Shown here: positions 14,488 through 23,636 of the stretch, piece after piece
Position numbering within the stretch: the stretch's first letter is position 1
Layout: every line of letters begins with the position of its first letter
Assembly (NCBI RefSeq): GCF_014695575.1
Contig: NZ_JACJOO010000095.1
Span: forward strand, 1 to 64,000
DNA length: 64,000 nucleotides
Reading direction: 5' to 3'
Source of the DNA: Leptolyngbya sp. FACHB-8
GTDB taxonomy: Bacteria > Cyanobacteriota > Cyanobacteriia > Elainellales > Elainellaceae
Position numbers and translations under genes: made by a program
Notes under the pieces: model-generated
Seen by the model: only the letters and a program-made list of their open reading frames with translations
Databases searched by the model: none
What the model was told of the DNA's origin: nothing

Positions 14488-15939
14488 ATGACATACAGTT
14501 TTGGTCTGATTGGTTTGGCCGTGATGGGCGAAAACCTGGCCCTCAACATTGAACGCAATGGTTTTCCCATCGCTGTCTATAACCGGACGGCAAGTGTTAC
14601 CGAAAAGTTTGCCGCGACCCGTGCACAGGGTAAAAACGTTAAAGCCGCTTATTCCCTTGAAGAATTTGTCCAGTCGTTGGAACGTCCCCGAAAAATTCTG
14701 GTGATGGTGAAAGCGGGTGGTCCCGTTGATGCGGTGATTGACCAGCTCAAACCGATGCTGGACGAAGGTGACATGATCATCGATGGAGGCAACTCCCTCT
14801 ATACAGACACCGAACGACGAGTGCAACAGTTGGAATCCACTGGCCTGCGCTTTATGGGCATGGGGGTTAGTGGTGGTGAGACCGGTGCGTTGAATGGCCC
14901 CAGTCTGATGCCCGGTGGCACAGCTGCGGCTTATGAAGCGGTTGAACCCATTGTCACCAAGATTGCGGCCCAGGTCGACGATGGCCCTTGCGTCACCTAC
15001 ATCGGCCCTGGTGGCTCTGGTCACTACGTCAAAATGGTGCACAACGGCATTGAGTATGGCGACATGCAGTTGATTGCTGAAGCGTACGATCTGCTGAAAA
15101 ACGTCGGTGGGCTCTCAGCCGCCCAACTTCATGATGTCTTCTCCGAGTGGAACACCACCGATGAGTTGGACTCTTACCTGATTGAAATTACCGCTGATAT
15201 TTTCCGCAAGTACGATCCTCAGACTGGGGCTCCCCTGGTGGATATGATCGTAGACGCTGCCGGTCAGAAGGGTACCGGACGATGGACGGTAGAAACAGCT
15301 TTGGATTTAGGGGTTGGAATTCCTACCATCATTGCAGCGGTGAATGGCCGCATCATGTCTTCTATCAAGGAAGAGCGGGTGATGGCATCGAAGCAGCTCA
15401 CCGGGCCATCGGGCCGGTTGGACAGTGACATCCAGACCTTTGTGGACCAGGTACGGGATGCCCTCTATTGTTCGAAGATCTGCTCTTACGCCCAGGGAAT
15501 GGCGCTGCTCAGTCGGGCTTCCAAAGAGTTCAACTACAACCTCAACCTGAGCGAAATTTCTCGCATCTGGAAAGGGGGTTGTATTATCCGAGCTCGCTTC
15601 TTGAACAAGATTAAGGATGCGTTCCAGCAAGACCCGAATCTACCCAACCTGCTGCTGGCTCCCGAGTTTAAACAGACCATTCTGGATCGGCAAGGAGCAT
15701 GGCGCGAGGTTATTACCTACGCGGCCCGTTACGGTATCCCCGTTCCCGCCTTTAGTGCGTCATTGGATTACTTCGACAGCTACCGTCGTGCAGTTCTACC
15801 GCAAAACCTGACCCAGGCGCAGCGCGATTACTTCGGGGCTCACACCTATGAGCGTGTGGATCAGCCTCGAGGCCAGTTCTTCCACACGGATTGGGATGCC
15901 CCTGAGGTGCCCACTCCTCCCGAGCCCTCCAGAGTTTAG
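14488..15939 (+). CDS. gnd: 6-phosphogluconate dehydrogenase (decarboxylating)
   Basis: A 483-residue enzyme of the oxidative pentose phosphate pathway; it oxidises 6-phosphogluconate to ribulose 5-phosphate, making NADPH. The Rossmann motif is GLAVMGENLALNIERNGF at the N-terminus, followed by YNRT. The substrate loop is IIDGGNSLY, MGVSGGETGALNGPSLMPGG comes next, and the catalytic lysine and asparagine are in HYVKMVHNGIEYGDMQ. The C-terminal helical domain includes GTGRWTVETALDLGVGIPTI. Length and motifs are normal. In cyanobacteria this path dominates sugar breakdown in the dark. Confidence 0.97.
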   Translation: MTYSFGLIGLAVMGENLALNIERNGFPIAVYNRTASVTEKFAATRAQGKNVKAAYSLEEFVQSLERPRKILVMVKAGGPVDAVIDQLKPMLDEGDMIIDGGNSLYTDTERRVQQLESTGLRFMGMGVSGGETGALNGPSLMPGGTAAAYEAVEPIVTKIAAQVDDGPCVTYIGPGGSGHYVKMVHNGIEYGDMQLIAEAYDLLKNVGGLSAAQLHDVFSEWNTTDELDSYLIEITADIFRKYDPQTGAPLVDMIVDAAGQKGTGRWTVETALDLGVGIPTIIAAVNGRIMSSIKEERVMASKQLTGPSGRLDSDIQTFVDQVRDALYCSKICSYAQGMALLSRASKEFNYNLNLSEISRIWKGGCIIRARFLNKIKDAFQQDPNLPNLLLAPEFKQTILDRQGAWREVITYAARYGIPVPAFSASLDYFDSYRRAVLPQNLTQAQRDYFGAHTYERVDQPRGQFFHTDWDAPEVPTPPEPSRV

Positions 15940-15970
15940 TTGAAGCTCTAGCTGGGGATTATGTCGTGAA

Positions 15971-16001
15971 AAGCGCCCGGTGCTCTAGGCATCGGGCGCT
16001 T
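15971..16001 (+). terminator. Terminator of gnd
   Basis: AAGCGCCCGGTGC pairs with GCATCGGGCGCTT (one G-T/A mismatch) around TCTAG, about 30 bases after the gnd stop. Confidence 0.7.
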
Positions 16002-16033
16002 CTGCATGTTTGGAAACAACGGTTCGAAAACAA

Positions 16034-16087
16034 TAGACCTCCTGCATGAATTATTGCCCTCAAGAACCGATTTATGTAGGAGGTGTA
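16034..16087. repeat. Family-3 TA-flanked repeat, short copy
   Basis: GACCTCCTGCATGAAT at the left and ATTTATGTAGGAGGTG at the right are near-complementary ends flanked by TA on both sides, 50 bp apart outer to outer. It lacks the internal hairpin of the copy at 12565-12645. It lies between gnd and bioD. Confidence 0.6.
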
Positions 16088-16105
16088 ATGGCTCGAAACC
16101 AACGG

Positions 16106-16798
16106 TTACTGCCAGAGACTCAGAGGAATCAGCCGCTCCAACTCAAGGTTAGAAGCCACATGGGCTAACTTGTTGAGGTTGGTAGTGTCTTCTAGATGCG
16201 GAATGGTTCCCAAAATGGGTACCCCGCTGAGTTTCTGAATTAACCGGATGGGGGCCCATTGCTCTGCTTCTTCGGGGCTACAGGGTTCAACGCAATTGAG
16301 CACAATGCCCTTCAGGTGAATGCGACATTCACGAGCCAGGGCTGCATGGGCGATCGCCTGTCCAATACACCCCACTCGCACCGGCACCACTAACACCGTG
16401 GGTAAGCGCCAATCCCAGGCCAAGTCAGCAACGGTACTATCGTCCGTCAGGGGGGAGCCCAATCCACCGAAGGCTTCGATCAGCACCCAATCCTTTTGAC
16501 TGGCTAAGTTCTCAAACGTATTCCAAATCAGAGCCAGATCTACGCGTTGCCCGACCTGATGGGCAGCCAGCGGTGGGGCAATGGGGGCATCAAAGTATGC
16601 AGGGCTAATTTCCTGAAGGGTTTGAGGTAGGGAAAAGAGCCGTTGATAGAGGTCGCGATCGCCTCCACCTGCCTGCACTGGCTTAAAAATGCCGAGCGAT
16701 CGCCCAGCATAGTAACTCTGCCAGTAAGCAGCGAGAGCGGATGTCAAAACGGTCTTGCCGACCTGGCAATCGGTTCCTGCGATCAACAGCGCGTTCAA
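16106..16798 (-). CDS. bioD: ATP-dependent dethiobiotin synthetase
   Basis: A 230-residue P-loop enzyme that closes the ureido ring of dethiobiotin from diaminopelargonate, CO2 and ATP. The Walker A loop is GTDCQVGKTVLTSAL (residues 8-22). IFKPVQAG carries the conserved Lys, IEAFGGLGSPL is the acid/glycine loop usually EGAGG, and VLNC is near the nucleobase site. The usual GTDTxVGKT appears as GTDCQVGKT, a mild variation. It is an isolated biotin gene, as is common in cyanobacteria. Only 36 bases separate it from the upstream kinase gene on the same strand. Confidence 0.9.
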   Translation of the reverse strand: MNALLIAGTDCQVGKTVLTSALAAYWQSYYAGRSLGIFKPVQAGGGDRDLYQRLFSLPQTLQEISPAYFDAPIAPPLAAHQVGQRVDLALIWNTFENLASQKDWVLIEAFGGLGSPLTDDSTVADLAWDWRLPTVLVVPVRVGCIGQAIAHAALARECRIHLKGIVLNCVEPCSPEEAEQWAPIRLIQKLSGVPILGTIPHLEDTTNLNKLAHVASNLELERLIPLSLWQ

Positions 16799-16834
16799 GT
16801 CAAAGCTCCTGGATTAAAACGACATCCTCTAACC

Positions 16835-18832
16835 TTATTGAACCTCAACCCGCAGCGCGAAGTTAACAACTTGGTTGCCAGACACATCAATTTGATAATA
16901 GCCACGGGTTGCTGCTTCAACCTGCCCACTGCTACCGCTCACCTGCCCGGTAGACTGCCCGGCTGGTTCTCGCAGGTTAATCGATACGTCGCCTTGAAGC
17001 ACATCCACTTTCAGGACCTGCCCAGGAGAGAGGGCTACTAAGTAGCGTTGGATGCGATCGCTCTGCACCTGCCCTGTCACCTCCGTGCTACTACCCGGGC
17101 TCACGCTAATCGTTTCCTGACTAACATCCGGGTCGGGAGAAGGACTGGGATCGTCGGGCTCATCGGGTTCATCCGGTTCATCAGGGGGTGGGTTGGGAAT
17201 CGTGGCTTCACGCCGCAGGTTCAGGGCATAATCTACGCGATCGGCATTCCCCGTTGGCCTTAGTTGAAGAATGTAGTCCCCGGCTTCATTGACCGTGTCC
17301 TGCCACCGGGTTACATCTACCGTGGGGCCATCTAAAGGATCCTGGTTGGCATCCAGCACACTCATCACCATGTTGTCTGCCTCCAGAAGAGCTGCGAGGG
17401 AGTCCCCTGCATCCAGAGAAACGATGTAGTTGATCGCCTGGTTGGCTCGTAAGGTGCCCCGTAGGGTTGAACGGGAATCCGCTTCCAGATTAACCCGTTG
17501 GTCAAATACCACAGGCTCGTCGTCTGGGGAGGGGCTATCCGTTGGGCTGGGAGAGGGGGTCGCAGAAGCGGTGGGAATGACTGTGGGAGTCGCTGTCACG
17601 GTGGGTGTAGGGTCTGGCCTGGAAGCCTGCAAATTCATCAATGCACTGACCACAGCCCAGGAGGCAATGCCTGTAATGAGGGCCAGCCCTAACCCCATCC
17701 CAATCACCGATAGGGGGTTGTCCCACATACTCCGTTGTGTTTGGACCCCTGGCACTTGAGCCGTTTGTGGATAAGCCGCGCGACGGGAGCGGGATGCGTT
17801 TGGGTCCATGCCCGTTGGGGACGGAACAGCCCGACGGCCTACGGCCACTGTCTGCATGTGCGATAGATCAGGAGCTTGGGCGGCTGGGTTGGGTAGGGGA
17901 GGCAGGGTGTGCTGGGGCACGGCTGCCGGATAAGTGGCTGGGGCCGTAGGAGGCGCTGCGGTCTGCCCTATAGGAGAAGCGCCAATGTCTTGTAAAGCTT
18001 TGGCCACTTCGGCAACGGATTGATAGCGATCGCCCGGCCGATAGCTCAGCATTTTATTCAGAATCCCCGCAAAGTTGGGGTTGACCTGGACGTAGCGCTG
18101 CCAGTGCCAGGTCAAACTGATGTCATCGTAGAGATCCTGGGGCTCATGCCCGGTCATTAAGACCACAACGGTCACGGCTAAAGCATACAGGTCGCTGTTG
18201 GGGTAAGCCCGCCCAGTCTGCATTTGCTCGCTGGGGGCATAACCCAGCTTGCCAACGGTAGTGACGTTAGACTGCCCGGTGCTGCCCTGGAGTTGAATTT
18301 GAGTGGCGATCGCCTTCACCACCCCAAAGTCAATCAACACCGGCTGATAATCAGATTGCCGCAGAATAATATTGTCCGGCGCAATATCGCGATGGATAAT
18401 GCCTCGAGCATGAATGTGAGCCAGTACAGGCAAGAGTTGCCGCAGCAGTTGCAACCCTTCCGATTCGGAGAAGGCCATGCCCTGTGATTGCCGCTCGTTC
18501 AACAATTCTCGGTAGGTTTTTCCGGCCACATAGTCCTGCACGATAAACAGGCGCTGGTTTTCCTCAAAGGTGGCGCGAAACTGAGGAATCTGGGGATGGG
18601 AAATTTGGTAAAGAATTTCGGCTTCTCGGCGAAACAGCTCCCGAGACTTCGCCATCGCGCTATCCCCCGTCTGGAGAGGAATAAATTCTTTAATGGCACA
18701 TCGCTCATTGAAGCGGCCTAAGTCCTCCCCAAGATAGGTACGGCCAAACCCGCCCTGCCCCAAAATGCCTAGAAGGCGATAACGATTTTGAAGAGTTACT
18801 CCAGCCGACAGGGAAGGTTGCATAAGGCCCAT
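16835..18832 (-). CDS. Serine/threonine protein kinase with extracytoplasmic PPC-like domains
   Basis: A 665-residue receptor-type kinase. Residues 16-285 form a Hanks-type kinase domain: GQGGFGRTYLGED, AIKEFIP, catalytic loop IIHRDIAPDNIILRQ, DFGVVK and GYAPSEQ. The usual HRDxK lysine is Ala here, as in many cyanobacterial kinases of this group. A Pro/Ala/Gln-rich linker leads to one membrane span near 375-397. Thr/Pro/Ser-rich linkers then separate two PPC-like beta domains (about 440-550 and 575-665). It probably senses something outside the membrane and phosphorylates cytoplasmic targets. The ligand and targets are unknown. Confidence 0.9.
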   Translation of the reverse strand: MGLMQPSLSAGVTLQNRYRLLGILGQGGFGRTYLGEDLGRFNERCAIKEFIPLQTGDSAMAKSRELFRREAEILYQISHPQIPQFRATFEENQRLFIVQDYVAGKTYRELLNERQSQGMAFSESEGLQLLRQLLPVLAHIHARGIIHRDIAPDNIILRQSDYQPVLIDFGVVKAIATQIQLQGSTGQSNVTTVGKLGYAPSEQMQTGRAYPNSDLYALAVTVVVLMTGHEPQDLYDDISLTWHWQRYVQVNPNFAGILNKMLSYRPGDRYQSVAEVAKALQDIGASPIGQTAAPPTAPATYPAAVPQHTLPPLPNPAAQAPDLSHMQTVAVGRRAVPSPTGMDPNASRSRRAAYPQTAQVPGVQTQRSMWDNPLSVIGMGLGLALITGIASWAVVSALMNLQASRPDPTPTVTATPTVIPTASATPSPSPTDSPSPDDEPVVFDQRVNLEADSRSTLRGTLRANQAINYIVSLDAGDSLAALLEADNMVMSVLDANQDPLDGPTVDVTRWQDTVNEAGDYILQLRPTGNADRVDYALNLRREATIPNPPPDEPDEPDEPDDPSPSPDPDVSQETISVSPGSSTEVTGQVQSDRIQRYLVALSPGQVLKVDVLQGDVSINLREPAGQSTGQVSGSSGQVEAATRGYYQIDVSGNQVVNFALRVEVQ

Positions 18833-19292
18833 CCGAAAACACTGCTCGCCACTAAACCTCAGTAACTACAGCACCCCATCCCACCGTTACGGACGTTTGA
18901 TGTTGATTTCTGCCGTTGTACCTGAACGCTTAGAAGACAATAGTCCACAGTTTAGCGCCTTGAAGCGGCCCCTGGGACACCGTCAGAGCCAGTCAAGATT
19001 TTGGCTAACAGCCTCCATTTACTCTCCTCAAAGCTCCCGCCATGAAGTTGCGTTGACTGGATTGGAGTCAGCTGGCACAGCTCTAATGCGCCCTATAGGG
19101 ATTAACGAAAATGGCCCGTACCCCCAAAAGAAGCACAGGCAAAAATCTTTGAAACGTCCTTGGAAAACAGTCTTTCACCGATGCCAGGGGATGACGGTTT
19201 TAGACACAAACCTGTCCTACTCCCAACAAAAGCGATTGGATGCTGGTTGGCTTTACCCTTTCGAAGAGAGTTGCTCAACCTCACCCAGTGGT
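18833..19292. other. Spacer without supported gene
   Basis: The 460 bases lie upstream of the kinase and downstream of pstB. A plus-strand frame runs from 18897 into the antisense of pstB, but it has no RBS, domain or codon signal. No strong hairpin was seen. Confidence 0.5.
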
Positions 19293-20132
19293 TTAGCCGA
19301 AACGGCCGCTCACATAATCCTTCGTGGCCTGCTGTGCCGGGTGGTTAAAGATTGTTTCGGTAGGAGCATACTCGACCAGGTAGCCTTGCTTGCCACCCTT
19401 ATCATTCTGCTGAGCGTTAAAGAAGGCCGTCATATCGGATACCCGTGCGGCCTGCTGCATGTTGTGGGTCACGATGATGATGGTGTAGTTGGTCTTCAAC
19501 TCCTGCATCAAGTCTTCAATTTGCAGGGTGGAGATCGGGTCGAGGGCCGAGCAGGGTTCGTCCATCAGAAGAACTTCGGGTTCGATGGCGATCGCCCGCG
19601 CAATACACAAGCGCTGCTGTTGACCACCCGACAAAGACAGACCACTGGCCTTCAGCTTATCCTTCACTTCGTCCCACAGAGCAGCTCCCCGCAGAGCCCG
19701 CTCTACCAAGTCGTCCATGTTGCCCTTGTAGCCATTAATGCGGGCACCAAAGGCAATATTTTCGTAGATCGACTTAGGGAAGGGGTTTGACTTCTGAAAC
19801 ACCATTCCAACCCGGCGACGCAACTCTGTTGCATCCACTCTCGAGTCATAAATGTTGGTACCCCGGAACGAGATCTTGCCCTCGACTCGAGCACCGGGAA
19901 TCAAATCGTTGAGGCGGTTAAAGCAGCGAAGTACCGTACTTTTGCCACAGCCCGAGGGGCCAATGAACGCCGTAATTTTTCGTTCGGGAACCTCTAAGAA
20001 TACGTCCTTGACTGCCAGGACCGGGCCATAGTAGTAATTTGCCCGCTCAACACGAAATGTCAGATCCGTACCAATCATAGTATTTGACTGCATGAGGGAT
20101 AACCCTTGGTCAGGTGAAACTTGATAAACCAT
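19293..20132 (-). CDS. pstB: Phosphate ABC transporter ATP-binding protein
   Basis: The ATPase of the high-affinity phosphate importer. Walker A is [12 protein letters not shown], the signature is [16 protein letters not shown], Walker B is [13 protein letters not shown] and the switch His is in [13 protein letters not shown], all in a 279-residue frame. Conserved sequence begins at [13 protein letters not shown], so the true start may be the ATG at 20093 or 20078 rather than 20132. It is the last gene of pstS-pstC-pstA-pstB, 27 bases after pstA. No phoU follows. Confidence 0.95.
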   Translation of the reverse strand: MVYQVSPDQGLSLMQSNTMIGTDLTFRVERANYYYGPVLAVKDVFLEVPERKITAFIGPSGCGKSTVLRCFNRLNDLIPGARVEGKISFRGTNIYDSRVDATELRRRVGMVFQKSNPFPKSIYENIAFGARINGYKGNMDDLVERALRGAALWDEVKDKLKASGLSLSGGQQQRLCIARAIAIEPEVLLMDEPCSALDPISTLQIEDLMQELKTNYTIIIVTHNMQQAARVSDMTAFFNAQQNDKGGKQGYLVEYAPTETIFNHPAQQATKDYVSGRFG

Positions 20133-20159
20133 AAACCGTCGTATTGTATTCGTCGGCCA

Positions 20160-21083
20160 CTAACGCTCTTTCTGGAAGCGATTCCGCAGGTAGATCGCAG
20201 TGGCATTCATTAACAACAGCACTACTAGCAAAACAATACTGCCAGCAGCAGCGTTTGCATGGAAAGCCTCTTGGGGTCGAGAGGTCCAGTTAAAGATTTG
20301 AATGGGAAGAGCAGAGAAGGACGAAAAAGGCCCATTGGGTAAGAATGCTACAAAGGTTTGTGCACCTATCACAATGAGGGGAGCGGTCTCACCGATGGCT
20401 CGAGACAGAGCCAGAATCGTTCCTGTCAAAATTCCGGGGAAAGCCAGGGGGAGGATATGATGCCAAACGGTTTGCCAGCGAGTAGAACCCAGGGCCATGC
20501 CTGCCAACCGTAACCCATCTGGCACTGCCTTCAAGGCTTCCCGTGTCGCCACAATAATAACTGGAAGAATCAACAGAGCGAGGGTTAAACCAGCAGCCAG
20601 AAGACTACGACCGTTAGTGATAGGGCGCAACGCCTGAACAAAGACTGTAAGACCCAGCAATCCATAAATGATAGACGGAACTGCTGCCAGGTTGCTAATG
20701 TTGATTTCCACCATGCGGGTGAACCAGTTATCTTTAGCAAACTCTTGCAGGTAAATTCCAGTCCCAACACCAATGGGAAACGCAAAGGCTGCTGTAATTA
20801 GCAATAACCAGACCGTACCTGCCAGTGCCGAGGCAACTCCAGCGCGTTCAGCTCGGCGGGAAGGGAAACTCGTCAGAAAGTCTAGGTTGAGACGAGGTAG
20901 TGCATCAATGCAGGTATCAATGATTAGAATAGCCAGCACAATCAACCCAATTGACGTCGCTATCCACGTCAGGGCCCTGAAAATAGCATCAAGGCGGTAG
21001 CGCTGCTTCAGATTAGAGTCAAACAGACTATCGTTGGCCGCAGAACCACCTGAGGAAAAGGATTTAGGATTCGTAGTTGCCAT
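20160..21083 (-). CDS. pstA: Phosphate ABC transporter permease PstA
   Basis: A 307-residue inner-membrane permease with six spans. The ATP-coupling (EAA) loop is [20 protein letters not shown] followed by [11 protein letters not shown]. Its start codon overlaps the pstC stop (TAATG), a sign of translational coupling. PstA and PstC form the transmembrane channel of the phosphate importer. Length and order are typical. Confidence 0.95.
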   Translation of the reverse strand: MATTNPKSFSSGGSAANDSLFDSNLKQRYRLDAIFRALTWIATSIGLIVLAILIIDTCIDALPRLNLDFLTSFPSRRAERAGVASALAGTVWLLLITAAFAFPIGVGTGIYLQEFAKDNWFTRMVEINISNLAAVPSIIYGLLGLTVFVQALRPITNGRSLLAAGLTLALLILPVIIVATREALKAVPDGLRLAGMALGSTRWQTVWHHILPLAFPGILTGTILALSRAIGETAPLIVIGAQTFVAFLPNGPFSSFSALPIQIFNWTSRPQEAFHANAAAGSIVLLVVLLLMNATAIYLRNRFQKER

Positions 21084-22024
21084 TATTCGTATTTCTCCTG
21101 GTACTTCCGCACAAACCAGAAGCTAAATGTGTTCAGGGCCAGGGTAATTACAAATAACGTCATACCCACGGCGAAAAGCGTGTCATACTTCAGCGAACCA
21201 ACGGGAATGTCGCCCCCGGAGACCTGCACAATAAAGGAGGTCATAGTCTGGATCGCAACCCGTGGATCGAGCGTCAAGGTTGGGTTTTGGCCCGCAGCTA
21301 GGGCCACAATCATGGTTTCCCCAACAGCGCGGGCAACTGCCAGCACAACTGAGGCGACAATACCGGAGAGTGCAGCTCGTAGCACAACTCCTGTGATGAC
21401 CTCTCGCTTTGTCGCTCCTACTGCGTAGGCTGCCTGGCGCAAGCTTCCAGGGACGGCATAGATTGCGTCTTCACTTAAGGAGGCAATTGTGGGTAGCAAC
21501 GCAACACCGAGAACCAACCCTGCACTGAGGCCGTTAAAGGTCTGAAGACCAGGTACCAGGCTTTTCAGAATAGGGGTAACAAACAGCAATGCAAAATAGC
21601 CAAAAACGACAGTTGGCACCCCTGCCAGAATTTCCAGAGCGGGCTTCAGCCAAGCACGCACTTTTCGGGGGGCATATTCACTTAAACAAATAGCTGCCAG
21701 CAAACCCAGGGGCACTGCCACCAGGAGCGCGATGAAAGAGGTCAGAAAGGTCGCGCTAATGAGCACAAAAATCCCGTACTTGGGATTGGTGAATAACGGT
21801 GTCCATTGGGTGTCTGTCAAAAAGTTCCACAGAGGCACCTGTCTAAAAAATTTGATCGTTTCGGTAATCAGGGAAAGAACAATCCCCAGGGTGGTGAGAA
21901 CCGAAATGAGGGCAAACGACCCAAAGACGAGCTTAACCAATCCTTCTTCTCGTTTGCTCTTGGCCCGATTGGGTTGCCATAGCTCGGAATTTTGCCGAGC
22001 AGGTGGCAGGGCACTCTCTGTCAT
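21083..22024 (-). CDS. pstC: Phosphate ABC transporter permease PstC
   Basis: A 313-residue permease with six spans and the coupling loop [20 protein letters not shown] followed by [15 protein letters not shown] short hydrophilic N-terminus ([20 protein letters not shown]) precedes the first span. The gene lies 155 bases downstream of pstS across a hairpin at 22094-22122 and overlaps pstA by one base at its stop codon. Confidence 0.95.
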   Translation of the reverse strand: MTESALPPARQNSELWQPNRAKSKREEGLVKLVFGSFALISVLTTLGIVLSLITETIKFFRQVPLWNFLTDTQWTPLFTNPKYGIFVLISATFLTSFIALLVAVPLGLLAAICLSEYAPRKVRAWLKPALEILAGVPTVVFGYFALLFVTPILKSLVPGLQTFNGLSAGLVLGVALLPTIASLSEDAIYAVPGSLRQAAYAVGATKREVITGVVLRAALSGIVASVVLAVARAVGETMIVALAAGQNPTLTLDPRVAIQTMTSFIVQVSGGDIPVGSLKYDTLFAVGMTLFVITLALNTFSFWFVRKYQEKYE

Positions 22025-22093
22025 GGATAAATCCTCGACTTGCTCTCTAGCCGTCTCATAGATTTAGAAAATTCAATGCACTGGTTCTGGAAA

Positions 22094-22122
22094 GGTCAGA
22101 CTTGCAAAAAGCAAATCTGACC
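22094..22122 (-). terminator. Hairpin between pstS and pstC
   Basis: GGTCAGATTTGC and GCAAGTCTGACC (one mismatch on the minus strand) form a stem followed by TTTCC. Such partial terminators in pst operons raise the level of the binding protein over the permeases. Confidence 0.55.
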
Positions 22123-22179
22123 CAACTACGGTCTGCACAGAGAACCTAAAGCAGACCTAGACATTATTGCAATTGCTGG

Positions 22180-23172
22180 TTACTGGCTAACCAGACCCTT
22201 CGCTTCCGTGTATTGCTCATCGGAAAGGGGTACGTATCCAGTTTCGCTCACAAATTGCTTATTAGCAGGATCTGTGATGAAGTCAACAAATGCTTTAAAT
22301 TCTGGTTTTGCCAGAGCTGCCTTGTTCACATAAACAAACAGTGGACGAGACAGGGGCTTGTACGTGCCATTCAGTACGTCTTCTTCGTTAGGTGCAACGC
22401 AACCTTCTCCACCATCGATCTCAACTGCCTTCAGCTTATCCTGATTCTCAGCATAATAGGCATAGCCGAAGTAGCCCAATGCATTCTTGTCGCCTTCAAC
22501 GCCCTGTACCAGAACGTTGTCGTCTTCACTAGCGGTATAGTCACCCCGGCTGGCTCCCTCTTCACCATTGACCGTATCGGTGAAGTAGTCAAAGGTACCG
22601 GAGTCGGTGCCTGGGCCATACAAAGCTAGAGGTGCATCGGGGAAGCTAGAGCGAACCTGGTTCCAGTTGCTAACTTTACCCTGAGCATCAGGACCCCAGA
22701 TTGTGGCCAATTCTTCAATGGTGAGGCAGCTTGCCCAGTCATTCTCGGGGTTGACCACAACAGTCAGAGCGTCAGTAGCAACGGGAATTTCAACGAATTC
22801 AACACCAGCCGCTGCGCACTTTTCTTTTTCTTCGTCTTTGATGCCGCGCGACGCGTTAGAGATCTGAGTTTCGTTGTTGCAGAATTTCTCAAAGCCGCCA
22901 CCCGTACCAGAGGTCCCTACCGTAACCTGAACACCGGGATTCTTCGCCATGAATTCTTCCGCCATGGCTTCAGTAATGGGGAAGACGGTGCTGGAACCAT
23001 CGGCCAGAATACTTCCGCTGAGGTTACCCGCAGCAGGAGATTCTGCCGTTGCACCCGCTTCTGGTGACTCAGCCGTTGTACTGGTACCACTGCCACAGGC
23101 AGCCAGAGAGAGCGTAACAGCCGTCAACACAGCCAGTGAAGCCGTGCGCTTAGAAAAAAGATTGAATGCCAT
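22180..23172 (-). CDS. pstS: Phosphate-binding lipoprotein PstS
   Basis: A 330-residue periplasmic binding protein. The lipoprotein signal ends in LSLAAC with the acylated Cys26. A Ser/Thr/Ala/Pro/Glu linker follows, then the phosphate-binding PBP fold: [28 protein letters not shown] and [25 protein letters not shown] holds the typical SGT loop. It is the first gene of the pst operon and is preceded by a Pho-box-like array, so induction by phosphate starvation through the PhoB/SphR-type regulator is expected. Confidence 0.95.
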   Translation of the reverse strand: MAFNLFSKRTASLAVLTAVTLSLAACGSGTSTTAESPEAGATAESPAAGNLSGSILADGSSTVFPITEAMAEEFMAKNPGVQVTVGTSGTGGGFEKFCNNETQISNASRGIKDEEKEKCAAAGVEFVEIPVATDALTVVVNPENDWASCLTIEELATIWGPDAQGKVSNWNQVRSSFPDAPLALYGPGTDSGTFDYFTDTVNGEEGASRGDYTASEDDNVLVQGVEGDKNALGYFGYAYYAENQDKLKAVEIDGGEGCVAPNEEDVLNGTYKPLSRPLFVYVNKAALAKPEFKAFVDFITDPANKQFVSETGYVPLSDEQYTEAKGLVSQ

Positions 23173-23228
23173 AGTTCTGGTGGATCCTAATCGTTCGAAT
23201 AGCCAAACGTTGGCATTGTAATGTCCGG

Positions 23229-23269
23229 ACGTAAAGGTCAGGTTAAGTTATGCAGGATACATTTTTAAG
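23229..23269 (-). promoter_or_regulatory. Pho-box-like repeat array upstream of pstS
   Basis: On the minus strand four 11-base units run in phase: CTTAAAAATGT, ATCCTGCATAA, CTTAACCTGAC and CTTTACGTCCG. The first, third and fourth resemble the cyanobacterial Pho-box half-site CTTAACCW with three-base spacers. The array ends 57 bases before the pstS start. Confidence 0.65.
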
Positions 23270-23355
23270 CTTTGCAGGACATATGCATTTTTGTTGGATG
23301 TAGTGTGTTTGACCCATCACACCAATCAAAATCACCTGATATGGCAGACTTACGT

Positions 23356-23479
23356 AACCTGAGTTCGGGTTAAGGGCGTTTTCGAGTGCCGCGCGACGCA
23401 CGGCACTCGAAAACGCTCATTTTGGCGTGCGCTTTGCGCACGCCAAAATAAGCACTTCAGCTTATCCCGAACCGAGGTT
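23356..23479. repeat. Family-1 two-armed repeat, copy C
   Basis: The ends AACCTGAGTTCGGGTTAAG and CTTATCCCGAACCGAGGTT are inverted repeats. TA borders both sides (23355-23356 and 23479-23480) around 122 bp. Two arms lie inside: GCGTTTTCGAGTGCCGCGCG with its partner, and TTTTGGCGTGCGC with GCGCACGCCAAAA. It is the first of two direct tandem copies between pstS and the RDD gene. Confidence 0.85.
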
Positions 23480-23510
23480 ATTCAGGGCGGATTCATATAA
23501 AAACGGTATT

Positions 23511-23635
23511 AACCTGAGTTCGGGTTAAGGGTGTTTTCGAGTGCCGCGCGTTGCGCGGCACTCGAAAACGCTCATTTTGGCGTGCGCTTTGCGCACGCCA
23601 AAATGAGCACTTCAGCTTATCCCGAACTGAAGTGT
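23511..23635. repeat. Family-1 two-armed repeat, copy D
   Basis: It has the same order and orientation as the copy 32 bases upstream, with TA at 23510-23511 and 23635-23636 around 123 bp. It stops one or two bases before the stop codon of the RDD gene, so it lies at that gene's 3' end. Confidence 0.85.
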
Positions 23636-23636
23636 A

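Noticed and set aside
18897-19790. 297-residue plus-strand ORF
   Set aside because: Its second half is the antisense of pstB, and the first half has no domain, RBS or native codon pattern.
23356-23635. CRISPR-like array from the two adjacent repeats
   Set aside because: There are only two units of over 120 bp with self-complementary arms and no spacer pattern or cas genes.
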